A stretch of DNA of 64,000 bases from Tigriopus japonicus (lineage: Eukaryota > Arthropoda > Copepoda > Harpacticoida > Harpacticidae), in the NCBI GenBank assembly GCA_010645155.1, contig JAAGOF010000055.1:953587-1017586 (forward strand), in the 5' to 3' direction. Each line of letters opens with the position of its first letter. The first letter of the stretch is position 1. This document shows, piece after piece, positions 34,540 through 45,865 of this stretch. Below the pieces are notes generated by a model, which did not search any database, was not told the DNA's origin, and worked only from the letters and a program-made list of their open reading frames with translations. Made by a program: the position numbers and the translations under genes.

Positions 34540-35690
34540 TGTAAACGTTAAACGTCCAAAGATTGGCTGAGAGAGGTTGCGTGGCCAAGTAATAACATTC
34601 CGTGAAAAAGACATTAGGAGGAAAAAGGATATTTCTTGATTAGATAGCTTGAAAAAAGTCATACCAATCATAGGCCAATGTAATATTTTGATTGTCAGTT
34701 GCGGTTTTGCACGAACAAAATACAATCCACGCTAATCCCATTCAACGACCATGCGACTAGACCGGAGGGTATGGGAATGCAGCAACAATTGCAAAAATAC
34801 TTCAACAAAAAACTTAAAGAACTTCTTGGCATAAAAACTGTGGACCGAGTCACAAACATCGAACTCCATCAAAAATCTGGCTTCCTATCTCTCAATCAAA
34901 AGGCCACCCAAATGGCGTTGGTGGAAGTCTGGAAAGCAGTGAACGTGCCTGACATTGGCACCTCAAGCTTGTTCAGAAGTGTCAAGGCGTCAAAACCAGT
35001 GGGAATTTACCGGGTGAGCACCAGGGGAGAGGAATCCAAGAAAATCCACTTCACTGCCTCGGACTCAAAATTTGTTCAGACTGCCTCTCGGCTGTGGAAC
35101 GGCTTGCCTTCTGACGCTCATTCAGCCCCAACTTTGGGAAGGTTTCGCTCGGCTATCTCTCCGCTTCTTTCCTCTCTACCAATTTTATAATCAAAAGTAC
35201 TCAAAGCAACATACGAACAATAAATTAAATTAATAAATTAACTTGTACTCATACAGTTGCTTGACAAACATAGAAAGAAAAGATTACTATTGGGTTGAAA
35301 AGGCCATCAAAACAATTATTGGATTTGCAAATCTGATTTTAAGTATAGCTATACAAAAAACGTTCCTTTAAAAAGGCATACATTTGGTTTTTATTTGACA
35401 TGTTGCAAGTATTATTTTTTTTCTTTTTTTTCCATCTGTTGGGAACTTTTATTCATCTTTTTTTGTTTAATCGGTCAATTTTATTCGTCTTTTTTCGTCT
35501 AATTTGACAGTTTTATTCGTCTTAACTTCCTGTCCCTACTTATTACACTAATCTTTGTTGTACTGTTCTTATACATTGATTTCAATGTATATGTATAACA
35601 ATGTGATGTATGACAATTTAGGGAATGAAATGGAATGTTGATACTGATCACGCAACCTCTCAGCCGATCTTTGGACGTTTAACGTTTACA
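34540..35690. mobile_element. TIR-bounded DNA element (1151 bp) carrying a retrotransposon ORF2 tail
   Basis: The ends are inverted copies of about 43 bp starting TGTAAACGTTAAACGTCCAA: 34540-34583 and 35649-35690, with one substitution and a 2-bp indel. Flanking 9-mers GTAGCCCTC (34531-34539) and GTGGCCCTC (35691-35699) differ at one base and look like an aged 9-bp target-site duplication, which would suit a Mutator-like element. The interior holds the non-LTR ORF2 tail at 34699-35190 and a T-rich stretch (35400-35540) with repeated TTTTATTCGTCTT. No transposase was seen. Confidence 0.6.
34699..35190 (+). pseudogene. C-terminal tail of a non-LTR retrotransposon ORF2
   Basis: An open frame of 163 codons resembles the post-RT region of the element at 39.3-40.5 kb. 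KELLGIKTVDRVTNIELHQK corresponds to ITGKKRTDHVPVEELLEEAQ, and TASRLWNGLPSDAHSAPTLG corresponds to TRIWNMSPEIRSARSMEE. It therefore comes from a related but different family. The RT core is absent. It lies wholly within the TIR-bounded element. Confidence 0.7.
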
Positions 35691-35730
35691 GTGGCCCTCA
35701 GAAGAGGCCCGTAGTGCTGCAAAGAGTTTT

Positions 35731-36438
35731 TTGCCGAATTTTGCCGCAGCGACCGTGATCGCTGACACATCTGATCCATCCAACAATGTGGACAACACTG
35801 ACCACGTGGACACCCCTGACCATGAGGACACCCACGACCACGTGGGCACCTCTGACCATGTGGACGACCTCAAGGTGGACAGTGTGAACACTAGCCCCAC
35901 GTTGGCCTCGGAGGCTGACCAGGTCAATGGCACCAATGCCAATGAGTCTGGTGCTGAAAACCTTCATCCCTCCAAGTTGCCCTATGATGACCTGGCCTCT
36001 GCCATGTTCGAGGCCTGGACCACTAAAGACACTGTGAGATTTGCCCACCTCACCACTGCCAACAAAAAGGGTATCCAGTTTGTCCTTGAGACCGCCCTCA
36101 CCAAGCTGGACCAAATCTTTGATGGGTACACCGCCATCAAGGTCCAGATGGATGCCAATGACCAGAAGACCCCTAATCTGGACCATCAAGAGCCCAGGGA
36201 TAGTGGTGATAAAATACAGAAGAGTATTACCAAGCCAGCAAAGCGACCAATGTGCTCTTCAGCATATAAGGGAATTGTCTGCCCTCTAGGCGATAAATGT
36301 AAGAAGGACCACCCTCCTGGCTTCTGCAACCAGGCTGCATGTGAAGGAAGACGCCTCCCCTCCTGCATCAATTGGCACACACAGGAGGAACCGGAACAAG
36401 CTGGAGCACTCGAGCAGGGCAGACAAGTCCAAGGATGA
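35731..36438 (+). CDS. Non-LTR ORF1 (nucleic-acid-binding protein), frameshifted
   Basis: The open frame starts with an acidic, repetitive region of Asp-His-Val-Asp units (35780-35880). It then reads PMCSSAYKGIVCPLGDKCKK, HPPGFCNQAACEGRRLPSC and INWH, a pair of Cys/His clusters like the zinc fingers of some non-LTR ORF1 proteins. The last ~20 codons look out of frame. The alternative frame from about 36385 continues as a long Lys/Ser-rich stretch (KSKDDKSKDEKSKSDESKS) and, after a TGA at about 36623, keeps coding-like sequence to a stop near 36857. A frameshift plus a nonsense mutation therefore probably truncate ORF1. Confidence 0.7.
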   Translation: MPNFAAATVIADTSDPSNNVDNTDHVDTPDHEDTHDHVGTSDHVDDLKVDSVNTSPTLASEADQVNGTNANESGAENLHPSKLPYDDLASAMFEAWTTKDTVRFAHLTTANKKGIQFVLETALTKLDQIFDGYTAIKVQMDANDQKTPNLDHQEPRDSGDKIQKSITKPAKRPMCSSAYKGIVCPLGDKCKKDHPPGFCNQAACEGRRLPSCINWHTQEEPEQAGALEQGRQVQG

Positions 36439-36859
36439 CAAGTCTAAGGATGAAAAGTCCAAGTCTGACGAGTCCAAGTCTGCCAAGCCCAACAAGAACG
36501 GAAACTCCAACGGGAGGTCCAGTCCCTCCTCCCACAAGAACGCCAATGGGACTATCAAGAACAAAGACCTGCACAAGAACAGGAAGAAAGAGAACTTGAG
36601 TGTCAAGGTCCAGGACCTCCAGTGAGAGCTGAAGACAACCAAGACCAAGCTGGCCATCCTCACCAAGTCCCAAGTCCAACCAGGGCGCTCCTACGCTCTT
36701 GCAGCGTCCAACAGTCTTCCTCCGCTTCAGTTGAGACCAGGGCAGCCTCAGTTTGCAACCTCAGTGCCCCAGCAACAGGTAGACCTTGCCCAGGCTCTCA
36801 TCCAGTTGACCACACTGGCCAAGGCCATGTCTGCGTCAATGGGCATTGTGGTCTAATTC

Positions 36860-38109
36860 TCTTAATCTGGAACATTGCATCACTGAGAGGAGCCAAAGAG
36901 CTGCTCCTAGCTAACATGCTTCAGCTTCACCGAGTCGATGTTGCTGTGATCACAGAGACCGAACTCTCTCAAGCTGCTGCCACTCCCTTCAGCTTGCCTG
37001 ACTACAGTACCTTCTCTCCCCTTGCTAGACCTGCAAGGCTTGTAGTGCTAATGCGAACCACCCTGGCTGGGACCTCCAAGGCCACGATTCTGTCAAACCT
37101 CATTACAGTTGGTGTCCAGTCTGTGTGGCTTGAGATGGCCATGGCCGATGGCTCCAGGGCCGCCATTGGTGGAGTCTATAGACAGTGGTCCAAACTGTGT
37201 GATGATGGTACAAGTACCACTAGGTCCAATAGTTTGCAAGCAGAGCAGCTAAATGGGCTGCTCCTCCAGATATCCCTGGCAGGTGAGAGCTACAAGAGGC
37301 TCCTGATATCTGGTGATTTCAACTTGAAGACTTTGCGAACCAAGGATCCAACATACAACATGAGGCACCACTTACAAGCTCTGGTGGCTACCACAGAGGA
37401 AGCAGGCCTTGTATACCATCAAACTTGTCCAACATGGCAAAGCTATGGCAAATATTCCACTGGACATCGACTCTCTGCACTCGACCATGTGTATTCCGGG
37501 GGAATGGAGGTCAAAGTTGACGTGTTACGTGATGGAGCCTCTGACCATACTCCTCTCTTGGTTGAGGCTACCCTTCCCATGCCCAAAGCAAACAGAGTGA
37601 AAACACTCACAAGAAGAAACTTTAAGGGTCTCACCAAGAATGACCTAGAGAGTGCGCTCTCTCGGTGGAACTGGAGCAAAGTCTATGACATAGAGGATGT
37701 CAATGACATACATGACTACATTGTTCTTGGGATCGTGACTGCCTTGGATGAGGTTGCATCAGAGAAACAGATCAAGGTGAAGGACTCAATTCTCCCACTC
37801 TACCTATCTCCTCTCACTCTGGAGACTATGAAAAAGCGCGATGCTGCCAAGAGTGCGGGTTCCACCCAATATAAGGCATTGATAAGCCTGTCAACCAAGA
37901 TGGTCAGGGCCGACAGACAGAGGTCGAAAATGGACACCCTCAGGGAAGCCAATGGCGACAGCAAGTTGCTCTGGACCCTCGCAAAGTCAGCCCTTGGCCA
38001 GAGCTCAAACCCTCTCCCTGCTGCCCTCAGTAGCAATGGCAAAGAGACCACTGGTGACCTTGAGGTTGCGTCCTCAACAAGTTTTACATCAACAAGGTGG
38101 AAAGGTTGA
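36860..38109 (+). pseudogene. Non-LTR ORF2, endonuclease half
   Basis: An apurinic-type endonuclease/exonuclease/phosphatase domain nicks target DNA. Motifs: LLIWNIASLRG, DVAVITETELSQ (catalytic Glu), LLISGDFNLKTL (GDFN), LSALDHVYSG and ASDHTPLLVEATL (SDH). The frame is open upstream to 36622, but those ~75 codons overlap ORF1 in another frame and lack conservation. The frame ends at 38109 because of a shift near 38070. The RT half continues in a different frame from there. Confidence 0.85.
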
Positions 38110-39752
38110 GTAAAGGGATCGAGGTCAGGACCAACAAAACCAAGAAGAGCAATTGGCCTAGGCGCAGCAGGAGCTTTGCATTCAAGTTTCTCACTGAAGT
38201 CAAGGTCACCAGAATTGTTCAGAAGCTAAAAAACACCCAAGGCCTTGATGGCATTCCAGTCAAACTCCTCAAGCTTGGGATTGCCCACCTTGCTGCACCC
38301 ATTGCCCGACTCCTTAACAGGTCTCTTGCAAGTGGTACAGTCCCCAATGGCTTGAAAGTTGGAATTGTACAACCAGTGCACAAAGGCAAAGGCAAGAGTG
38401 TGTGTGACCCTGGTTCATATCGTCCAGTGTCCATCCTGCCTGCGATGTCAAAGGTTCTTGAAAATACAGTGGAAAATGACCTTAGCAGACACATGGAAGC
38501 CCTCAATGCCCTCCCTACCACCCAATGTGGCTTCAGGCCAGGCAGATCAACTATTACTGCACTGGCAAAGGCCCAAGCAGATTGGGGCAGGGCAAGAGAT
38601 GAAGGCCTTGTTGTAGGAGTGATGGCATTTGACCTTTCTGCAGCTTTTGACACGGTGCCAAAGGACAAATTGATCCCCAAGCTGTCTGCCCTAGGCATTT
38701 CGGGTATGGCCCTGAAATGCTTCGACAATTATCTATCAGATGGCAAGCAGACTGTGAGCTGGAACGGCACGAGGTCAGACTTCCTTCAGGTCAACTTTGG
38801 AGTCAGACAAGGCTCAATTCTTGGCCCCCTCCTATATCTGATCCTTATGGCAGACATGCCTGACTTTGTTGGCATAGGTGACAGTGACAACTCAGGCTAT
38901 GCCGACAACACCTCCTTCTGGACGGCCGCCAAGACCATTGAGGAAGTCAAGAGCAAACTAGAAGAGAGAGCCAGGCTCTTTTCTGACTTTGCCAGAACAA
39001 ATGGACTGGTTCTGAATGCTTCCAAAACTCAAGTGATCTTGGGGGGAAAGGTGAGCACCAAGGAGAGAGCCTCGTTCACAGTGCACTTCGATAGTGTTGA
39101 TATTAGGCCTGCCAAGGAGATGGAGCTTCTTGGGGTGACCTTTGACGACAAAGTTACCACTCGCCCTCAGGAGCTGTTGGTGGCCATGGCTGCAAGGTCC
39201 AGATCAGCTGTCATCTCAAGGCTGTCACTTCACCTACCAAAGGGTGAATATCTCTCCCAACTATCCCGAGGACTCTACTTAGGCAAAATAAACTATGCCT
39301 TGGTGATCACGAGTGTGCCTCGCCTCACTGGTCATGACTCTCTATCGACCAACTCCCGTTTCATCCAAGTGTGCCACAACAATGTTGCAAGGGCAATCAC
39401 AGGCAAGAAGAGGACCGACCATGTCCCAGTTGAAGAACTACTTGAGGAGGCTCAGATCCCCTCATATAACCGTTCTGTCGTCGGGTCTGCTGCCATCGAA
39501 GCCTACAAGGCCTTCTACAGTTGTGATGGTCCAGATAGAGACCGAAACCCTGCAGGTATAGCAGCCTTTGGCTGGAGGGGTACACGCAACCATGTTGGGT
39601 CCAATGAGTCCAACTTGCCCAAAATGGTCACCCGCAACCAAGCTGAAGGCCATGTCAGAGTTCCCAAGGGTGCTGGAACACTTGCGCAAACAATGACAAG
39701 GATCTGGAATATGTCGCCGGAGATCAGATCTGCCCGCTCAATGGAGGAGTAG
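38097..39752 (+). pseudogene. Non-LTR ORF2, reverse transcriptase half
   Basis: RT motifs in order: KNTQGLDGIPVKLLK, GIVQPVHKGKGKS, YRPVSILPAMSKVLENTVEN, TTQCGFRPGRSTITALAKAQ, MAFDLSAAFDTVPKD, FGVRQGSILGPLLYLI, then GYADNTSFW where the family has A-D-D. The codon at 38907-38909 is AAC (Asn) instead of GAC, removing a catalytic Asp. The post-RT region follows. The stop at 39752 is created by the MITE insertion. The original frame resumes at 40448 for about 17 codons (AKRVATNLSLASPI) to TAA at 40498-40500. Confidence 0.88.
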
Positions 39753-40447
39753 GGCTGATTCTCGAGAATTCTCGCTCGAGAATTCTCGAGAATTTCTCGA
39801 AAAAATCGAGGATCGAAAATTCTCGAGAATTTTTCCGAATTCTCGAGAATTTTCGAGAATTTTTTATTAGATTACTCTTGGTCATATTTTGGAATTGATG
39901 GCAAAACTGTTTCATTCAAAACAAAAGTTTCAAGTAAAAGAACAATAGGAGCCATGAGCAATGTTTGAAACTTTATAAACATCTTTATGGTACATTCGAA
40001 CAAGAAAATAACTCGTGAACCAGCCCAAACAAAATCTTCTCTGTCCAGATTCGAGGCAAGATTCTGTGTCTGATTTTTTTCGAGATTCTAATGCCTGTGG
40101 TGGTGTGTACAAGAAACCCCTGTTTTGAAAATTACAGCTGACCAAAAATGCGAAAATGTCCGAAGTTTTAACAATGTCAGTAGAACGTTTCAGAAATGTC
40201 AGAAATGAAATTTCAGATATTATTGTCCGTGAGGTCCAATCATTGTTTTTCACACTCATGTTCATATTGATTTTGGTATAAACTTCAAAAAAAAACAATT
40301 TCAAGTGCTTTGGAAGCTTTGAATGTACATTTTTTTCGCTATTTTCACTTTTTCTCAAATTCTCGAGAATTCTCGAGAATTTTTCTCGAATTCTCGAGAA
40401 ATTCTCATTCTCGAGAATTGAAATGTTCGAGAAAATCGTCAGCCCTA
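39750..40447. mobile_element. hAT-type MITE, 698 bp, with CTCGAG-rich ends
   Basis: Bounded by inverted TAGGGCTGA...TCAGCCCTA ends and a perfect 8-bp target-site duplication TGGAGGAG (39742-39749 and 40448-40455). Both the TSD length and the TAGGG terminus are hAT hallmarks. Both subterminal regions (39757-39862 and 40358-40434) are packed with copies of the palindrome TTCTCGAGAA, possible transposase-binding repeats. There is no transposase, so it is non-autonomous. Confidence 0.9.
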
Positions 40448-40500
40448 TGGAGGAGGCCAAAAGAGTTGCCACGAACTTGTCATTGGCTTCGCCAATATAA

Positions 40501-40872
40501 TCCTCAGTGACAGGATTACCAAGATAGAGTGCCTGTGAGAAAAACTTATAGCCAAAGAAGACAATATGTCAGACACCATACAACTCTGTATGAAGATATC
40601 TATACCCTGTTTAACTCACCTTATTGTTTATCTTTTTACCCAAGCAAATAATTCATACTGTCCAATAGTAACATTTGCTAGTCAAGCGACAGCTTTAAAT
40701 GTTTACGATGGTGATGAAATACATGATTACACACACACGCACCTTCTCCTTGAAAAAAGTATTGGATTCTTGGCAAATCACCAAAGGTTTTGAGTTGATA
40801 CCGCCCTCTAGTTCCATTTCAAGGTCATCTGCATACTCAGGTCTCCATAACTCATTCACCATTCCCCACAAT
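40501..40872. other. Short gap between non-LTR element and BBS9 3' flank
   Basis: Probably the 3' UTR of the non-LTR element followed by host sequence. A short CA-rich run lies at 40727-40742. No gene was supported. Confidence 0.45.
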
Positions 40873-41104
40873 TTTGCCCACGTGACATTCCCGGTTAAGT
40901 TCATCCTTTAGATCTGTGATACAAACACACACGCGCGCCAGTTTGGCTTTACTTCAATCAATCCCTTGAGTGAACTTGTTAAGTTGTAATGAACTTGATT
41001 CCTTCTATTTGAATTCAGTGCAAAGCAAAAGCCCTCCCAAAATAATTCTTTAACCGATGTTTCCTCGTAATAATGACAGTTGCAATCAATAAATCTGAGC
41101 GAAG

Positions 41105-44100
41105 TCACCACCCGATATCATATTCATCCTGCGGACTCGCATCCCCAACCTCTTCTTCTTGTTCTCTTTCCTCTTCGTCTTCTTCCTCCTTCCTTTCCTC
41201 ACCCTCATCCTCATTTCGAATCGAGTCCTCGACCTCTTGTTCCTGTGCTTGTTCCTCTTTTGTCAGAACTCGGGGCATTTGGACATTTTGTTGCCGTGAT
41301 AAACCCGCAGACATTCCACGAGCTCTGGCAGACCGAAGTCGCTCCCCTTGCTCGCCAAACTGACTTCCAATTCGAGATTCACCAGTGTCCCCCATTTCGG
41401 ACCAAGCATCATCGTTCTCGTCGAGGCCAACTCTGTCCTCAAATTCGGCTAGCTTAGAGGCTGCAACCAAAATCAATAATATCAATGATTAGCTCGATAA
41501 TATCTCCTAAACTGAATGAAGTATCGGATACCTTCAATAGCGTTCTTGGTGTCCACGATTCTTCCTCCTTTGCTGATGCGATCCAATACGGTAGTGATGT
41601 GCTTTTTTAGCCTAGCCGTGTCCTTGGGCATGTCAAGTGTTATGGGGGTGGCCCCTTGGTTCTCTTTCCCGGGTTTGGCCAGACTAGTCCGAAGCAAAAA
41701 GGTCAATGCCGCATCCGTGGTTTCGTGCCAACCCTGTTTTCAGTATTACATTTCTGTTACCAAGGCCCAAAGAAGAGGTACTCGGAGTGTCTTAAAGCTA
41801 ACCTGTTCCTGATCCAAATGAACCATTGAAGAAAGAGCCGATTCGAGCTTGAATTGTTCTTCCAAGGAGATCCCAGTTGAGAGGCGTGCTAGCATGAGTA
41901 AGAGTTTGGTGATGCTGGCCAAATTGGCAGATGAGCAGCCCAATTCCCGTTGGCATTCTTCCACAGCCTCAGCAGCCAAGACGATCTGTCTGTAGGTCCC
42001 TTCTAAGAGTGTGTCCAAATTGGTCAACGGGGTTGGGGTTTTATCGCGGAATCGGGCCAACAATCGCCGTTCGATTGAGCGGAACTGTGCCGTTCGATTG
42101 GACAATTCGCTCTGAAGGAAGAAAACCCAAAATGACTTGAAGAAGTGATGGAAGCAATTCGAAATACTGACCAAGAGATTGGCGAGTTTGGAACGTTTGT
42201 GGAACATGACTTCGATTTCGGAGAAATATTCGTGCATGGGGAGGGAGGCGTTGTACGAGCATTGGAGATCAGTCTTATGGATGTTCTTCAATCGTTTTTC
42301 GATCTCGTCCGTCAAGAGCCACAATGCGGGTAGGTTGTCCGATTGGAGCCGATATCGTTGCGATGTCTTGGACGAAAGCACGGTGACGAATGGACCCCCG
42401 TAGAATTGAAAGCCAACGGCATTGGCCATATTACTCTCCAAAACAAATTCTGGGAAGGAGAAAATGAAAATAGGCCTGGGAATTTGATGCAAATTGCTTC
42501 AACCAACTTAAAGTTGCAAAGTAATGCAAAAGAAAAAACACCTTAAAAATCATGTTCTTCTTCTCAAAGTCCAATTCTGTTTTGTTTAATTTTTTTTGTA
42601 TTTGTTTGCATTTGGTTTGCATAAGGATGCAATAATGACTCAAACAATCTTACTTTAAAACTGCAATTGTGGAACAACGCTTTTTTCAAAAGTTAACACG
42701 TTTCTCATCTGAATATTTTCAATGAAGCAGATGTATGCACTGTCGATATAACTTGGTTAAAATGAATCAAACAACATCTTGATTACCTGCAAACAAGTCC
42801 AGAAGGCTCACAGCTGGTTTATTTGTGCTAATCGTGACTTTAAAGTCTGCGTCCTTGATCGGTGGACAAGGTTGGACAACCAATCGGAGAGGGAGATGGA
42901 CCGACGTGTTGATCACGTGTGGCACATCCAAGGAGTTGAAAAACACAACAGCCACTTTCACCTCCAAAGAATGGGGGGTGTAATCGTTGAAAAGATACGC
43001 GTAACCTTCCACCTTTTCGGAATCGGCTAGAAAAAAAGGAGTCAAATTATGTTCCTACTTCCCACCTGTCATTAGAGCGATGAAGACAAAATTCTCTCTA
43101 TGTATTCAATACTTGGCAGAAACGTTGAAAAGATTAGTGTAACAAGAGACAAATTGTAATCGATTTCGTTGTAGATTTCTAAAAATTAAATATGTTGCTT
43201 TACTAAAACCCGAGAAAGGTAAAGAAAACCAATATAAGTAGCAAATAGATGGCCTCAATCCTGAATAAGGTTGATTGTTTTTCAAAAAAAACCATTGCCA
43301 GGTAGTCAAAACTGACAAATACATCGAAAAATGACAAGTTTGAAAATTTATCTATTTGCAACTAATCAATACCCCCGATTTAGAGGCTTTTTGTCTTATT
43401 TTGCTCAACCTTCGATCACATCGATCTAATCAAAAATTATTAATTTTTTGAAGCAACACCTCAATGATTCAGTAAATGATGTGCAATAAAGAAGAGGTTC
43501 ACGAGTAAAGAATCCACAAGATTCAAGAAGTTAACATTTTGATGAGCATTGCCCACCTCTGATAAAAAAAAAGAGGGACTCACTCAAACTGGATATGATG
43601 GTTGTATGGTTGAGCATCACTAATGGTCTTTCCACTGAAAAAGTCACCCTGACTTTCGACAGGGGGACAGAGGCACGGAAATTGGCCACCACCTTTGCCA
43701 TGGGGATGCCTTCGTTGGTTTTGACCAGAGTCTCATGATAGCAACGATCCAAAGACTTTTGCACCTCCAATGTCACACGAAGATCATCGGCCAATTGTTT
43801 CTGGTTTGCCACTGACAGATAAATACAAGATATTATGAATACCAATCTCAATCTATCCCAATTTTGTCAACGGTGAACTCTTTACCATCAGGCTTGGATT
43901 GCATATCGCGAATGGTTTGGGTCAAGGATGAGTATTCTTTATCGGTCTCTTCATAGTTGAGCTCTCGTTTTGCCGGAGCTGGCGCAGTAAAAATGGCTGG
44001 ATTTGTTCCTAAATAACTCACAAAGATATCACTTTTCTCCGAGGCCAATACCAACAAGTCTCTAAGAAGCTCTTGGCCCTTTTCTTCTTTCTAAAACATG

Positions 44101-45422
44101 AAAAATCGTCTTTAACTCAATGCCAAGATTCAACCAAATCGTGAGTAAAACTCGCCTTGAAAGACCCCCTGAGCAACTTCACCGGAGGAAATGGCAGTTT
44201 GGATGCCCATTTCAGAGAAGTGTCTTGAAATATCAACAAAGTGGCGGTATCTGTGGCCACAACTGACGTGATCTGATTATCTATGGGACAATTCAGCACC
44301 ATTTTTATCCTGGCATTGCGCATAACTTTGCTTTTAAGGGACACTTACCCAATTTATAGCACAGCATGCATAATGGCGTGAAGTCAAGTTTCTTCATAAA
44401 AACTACAGTTCCCGTGTCCAGGATGGCACATAAGCTCCTCTCTCCCAAAACCATAATGGTGGAAGGAACCTCTTTTCGCTGAGAATTGACTATTTGAAGC
44501 GCTTGCGTGGTTTCTCCAAGCCCAATCACCCAATCCGGAACGATCTTCCGACCCACCGTGATATCATCACTTTTGTTGTTGTTGTTGTTATTACTACCAC
44601 GAGTGGCGTCATTGCTAATCATACTATTATCGTCTGCCACTGCCAAAGCTTGATATCTATGGATTTTAAAGATAGTGCTCAATCTGGTCAGTTATTTGTA
44701 CATAAGGTTTAACGAACCTAAAGCTCTCAATCTGAAGTGATGAAGTGACCGTGATGAAGCTATCTGTGCGCTCAACGTAGACAATGGGACCAGGTAAGAG
44801 GAATCCTGGCAAGAATCGACTAAAGGTGAAGCTCTCTTGCTCAAATATGTTGATGGATCCATCCAGGGATTGCACACATATGATGTCCCTCTTGCTTCCT
44901 CCAAAATGTCCAATAACCATGGAATAGGCGGATCGTGAGAGATTGTGTTGGTATTGAAGGGTGAGCTTATAGTTCTTGTTGCTCTTATCCGGTTGAACAC
45001 TAAAAACCGCAACTTTGCGAGGATGCAACAGGGCAATTTTTGGATCCGAGTCTCCCCTAAGCGAAAAAAGAAATATTTTATAAAATCATAAAACTGCAAG
45101 CACATTCTTGATAATTATGAAGTAAATGTTACGAGCTGGTGAGTTTCCCCAAGGCCAGGTCGATGATTGGATCGTCCATTTGTTTCTCCAAGAGGAGGTT
45201 TGAAGGACCGGAAGTGCGGATGCCATCGCCCTCTTGACGAAGAACCTCATACACCTTGAGAAATCCTGTCAACGATCCCGTGACAATCACATCGGCGTTG
45301 GAATTAAGAGCCTTGGGGAAGGGTGCTACTTGAATGGAAATACTCAATGGTAGCTCCTCATTTCCGGCTTCCGGTCCATCGTCTAAAACGGACCACCATT
45401 CCCGACTTTGGAACAGGGACAT
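41105..45422 (-). CDS. BBS9: BBS9 / PTHB1, BBSome subunit (11 exons)
   Basis: Core subunit of the BBSome, the coat complex that moves membrane proteins in and out of cilia. Exons: 45422-45133, 45056-44718, 44656-44349, 44280-44156, 44090-43886, 43811-43584, 43026-42787, 42449-42172, 42111-41803, 41733-41532, 41460-41105, total 2880 nt, 959 aa (vertebrate forms ~890). Exon 1 begins MSLFQSREWWS, diagnostic of PTHB1. The N-terminal beta-propeller is seen in DIICVQSLDGSINIFEQESF and FSRFLPGFLLPGPIVY. SYLGTNPAIFTAP, TSQRYRLQSDNLPALW, RRLLARFRDKTPTPLTNLDT and MPKDTARLKKHITTVLDRIS follow in order. The last exon adds a long Glu-rich tail ending DEYDIGW. All introns are GT-AG except intron 4 (44155-44091), which appears to use a GC donor. 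The last ~180 coding bases and the 3' flank are duplicated at 15890-16300. Confidence 0.95.
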
Positions 45423-45865
45423 GGTCCTCGAATTTCCAAAAACTATCAGGTACCAGGGACAGATATGTCACATTGAGAATGTCTGTTCATAGTAGTGTAG
45501 TGCTCCTTGATCCCTGGCGAGGAAAGCGGGACGTTTCCCATTCATACCTGGGATGATCTTTCATAGAAGTACAGGAAAGGAAGAAGAAGCCGTGTGAATG
45601 CATGTTAAAGAGGGAGAATTTGAAGCGAAAACATGGTCAAAGAGAAACGCGTTTTTGGCCACGACAAGCCATAAAAAGTGCTCAACAAAAGAGATGGATA
45701 CACAGACACTATTGCCTGCTCGGATGATAATGAGCTAGCTCTTTGGTTCGAACACAACGGTGGAAAGAGAAATCTCCCACAAAAGGGGGCTAAAATTTCC
45801 CCCCGAAACCGAAATTTGAAACGCGGCCAAGTGTCTTGAAACGAGATTAGATTAGCCGCTAAATA
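45423..45865. promoter_or_regulatory. Shared 5' region between BBS9 and SNX16-like
   Basis: Start codons of two divergent genes are 443 bp apart, so both promoters must lie here or overlap the transcripts. I looked for an RFX X-box expected of a ciliary gene and found no convincing match. No TATA box stands out. Confidence 0.5.

Larger units (their letters stand above)
35691..40500 (+). mobile_element. Non-LTR retrotransposon (ORF1 + endonuclease/RT), nearly full length, inactive
   Basis: Plus-strand element with a CCCH-type ORF1 and an ORF2 encoding an EEP endonuclease and RT, an architecture of the Jockey/CR1 group. Coding starts near 35731. The original ORF2 stop is TAA at 40498-40500, now displaced by a 698-bp hAT-type MITE (39750-40447). 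ORF1 has a frameshift near 36385 and an in-frame TGA at about 36623. ORF2 has a frameshift near 38070 and an altered catalytic motif. GC-rich sequence left of 34540 may be the true 5' UTR, separated by the TIR element (inference). Confidence 0.85.

Noticed and set aside
40695..40904. Minus-strand ORF containing a YADD string
   Set aside because: The string is not embedded in any other RT motif and the ORF spans a CA-rich run and the BBS9 3' flank; coincidence.
45423..45865. Possible RFX X-box for BBS9
   Set aside because: Only weak half-sites (for example around GTACCAGGGAC) were found; no two-half match to the consensus.
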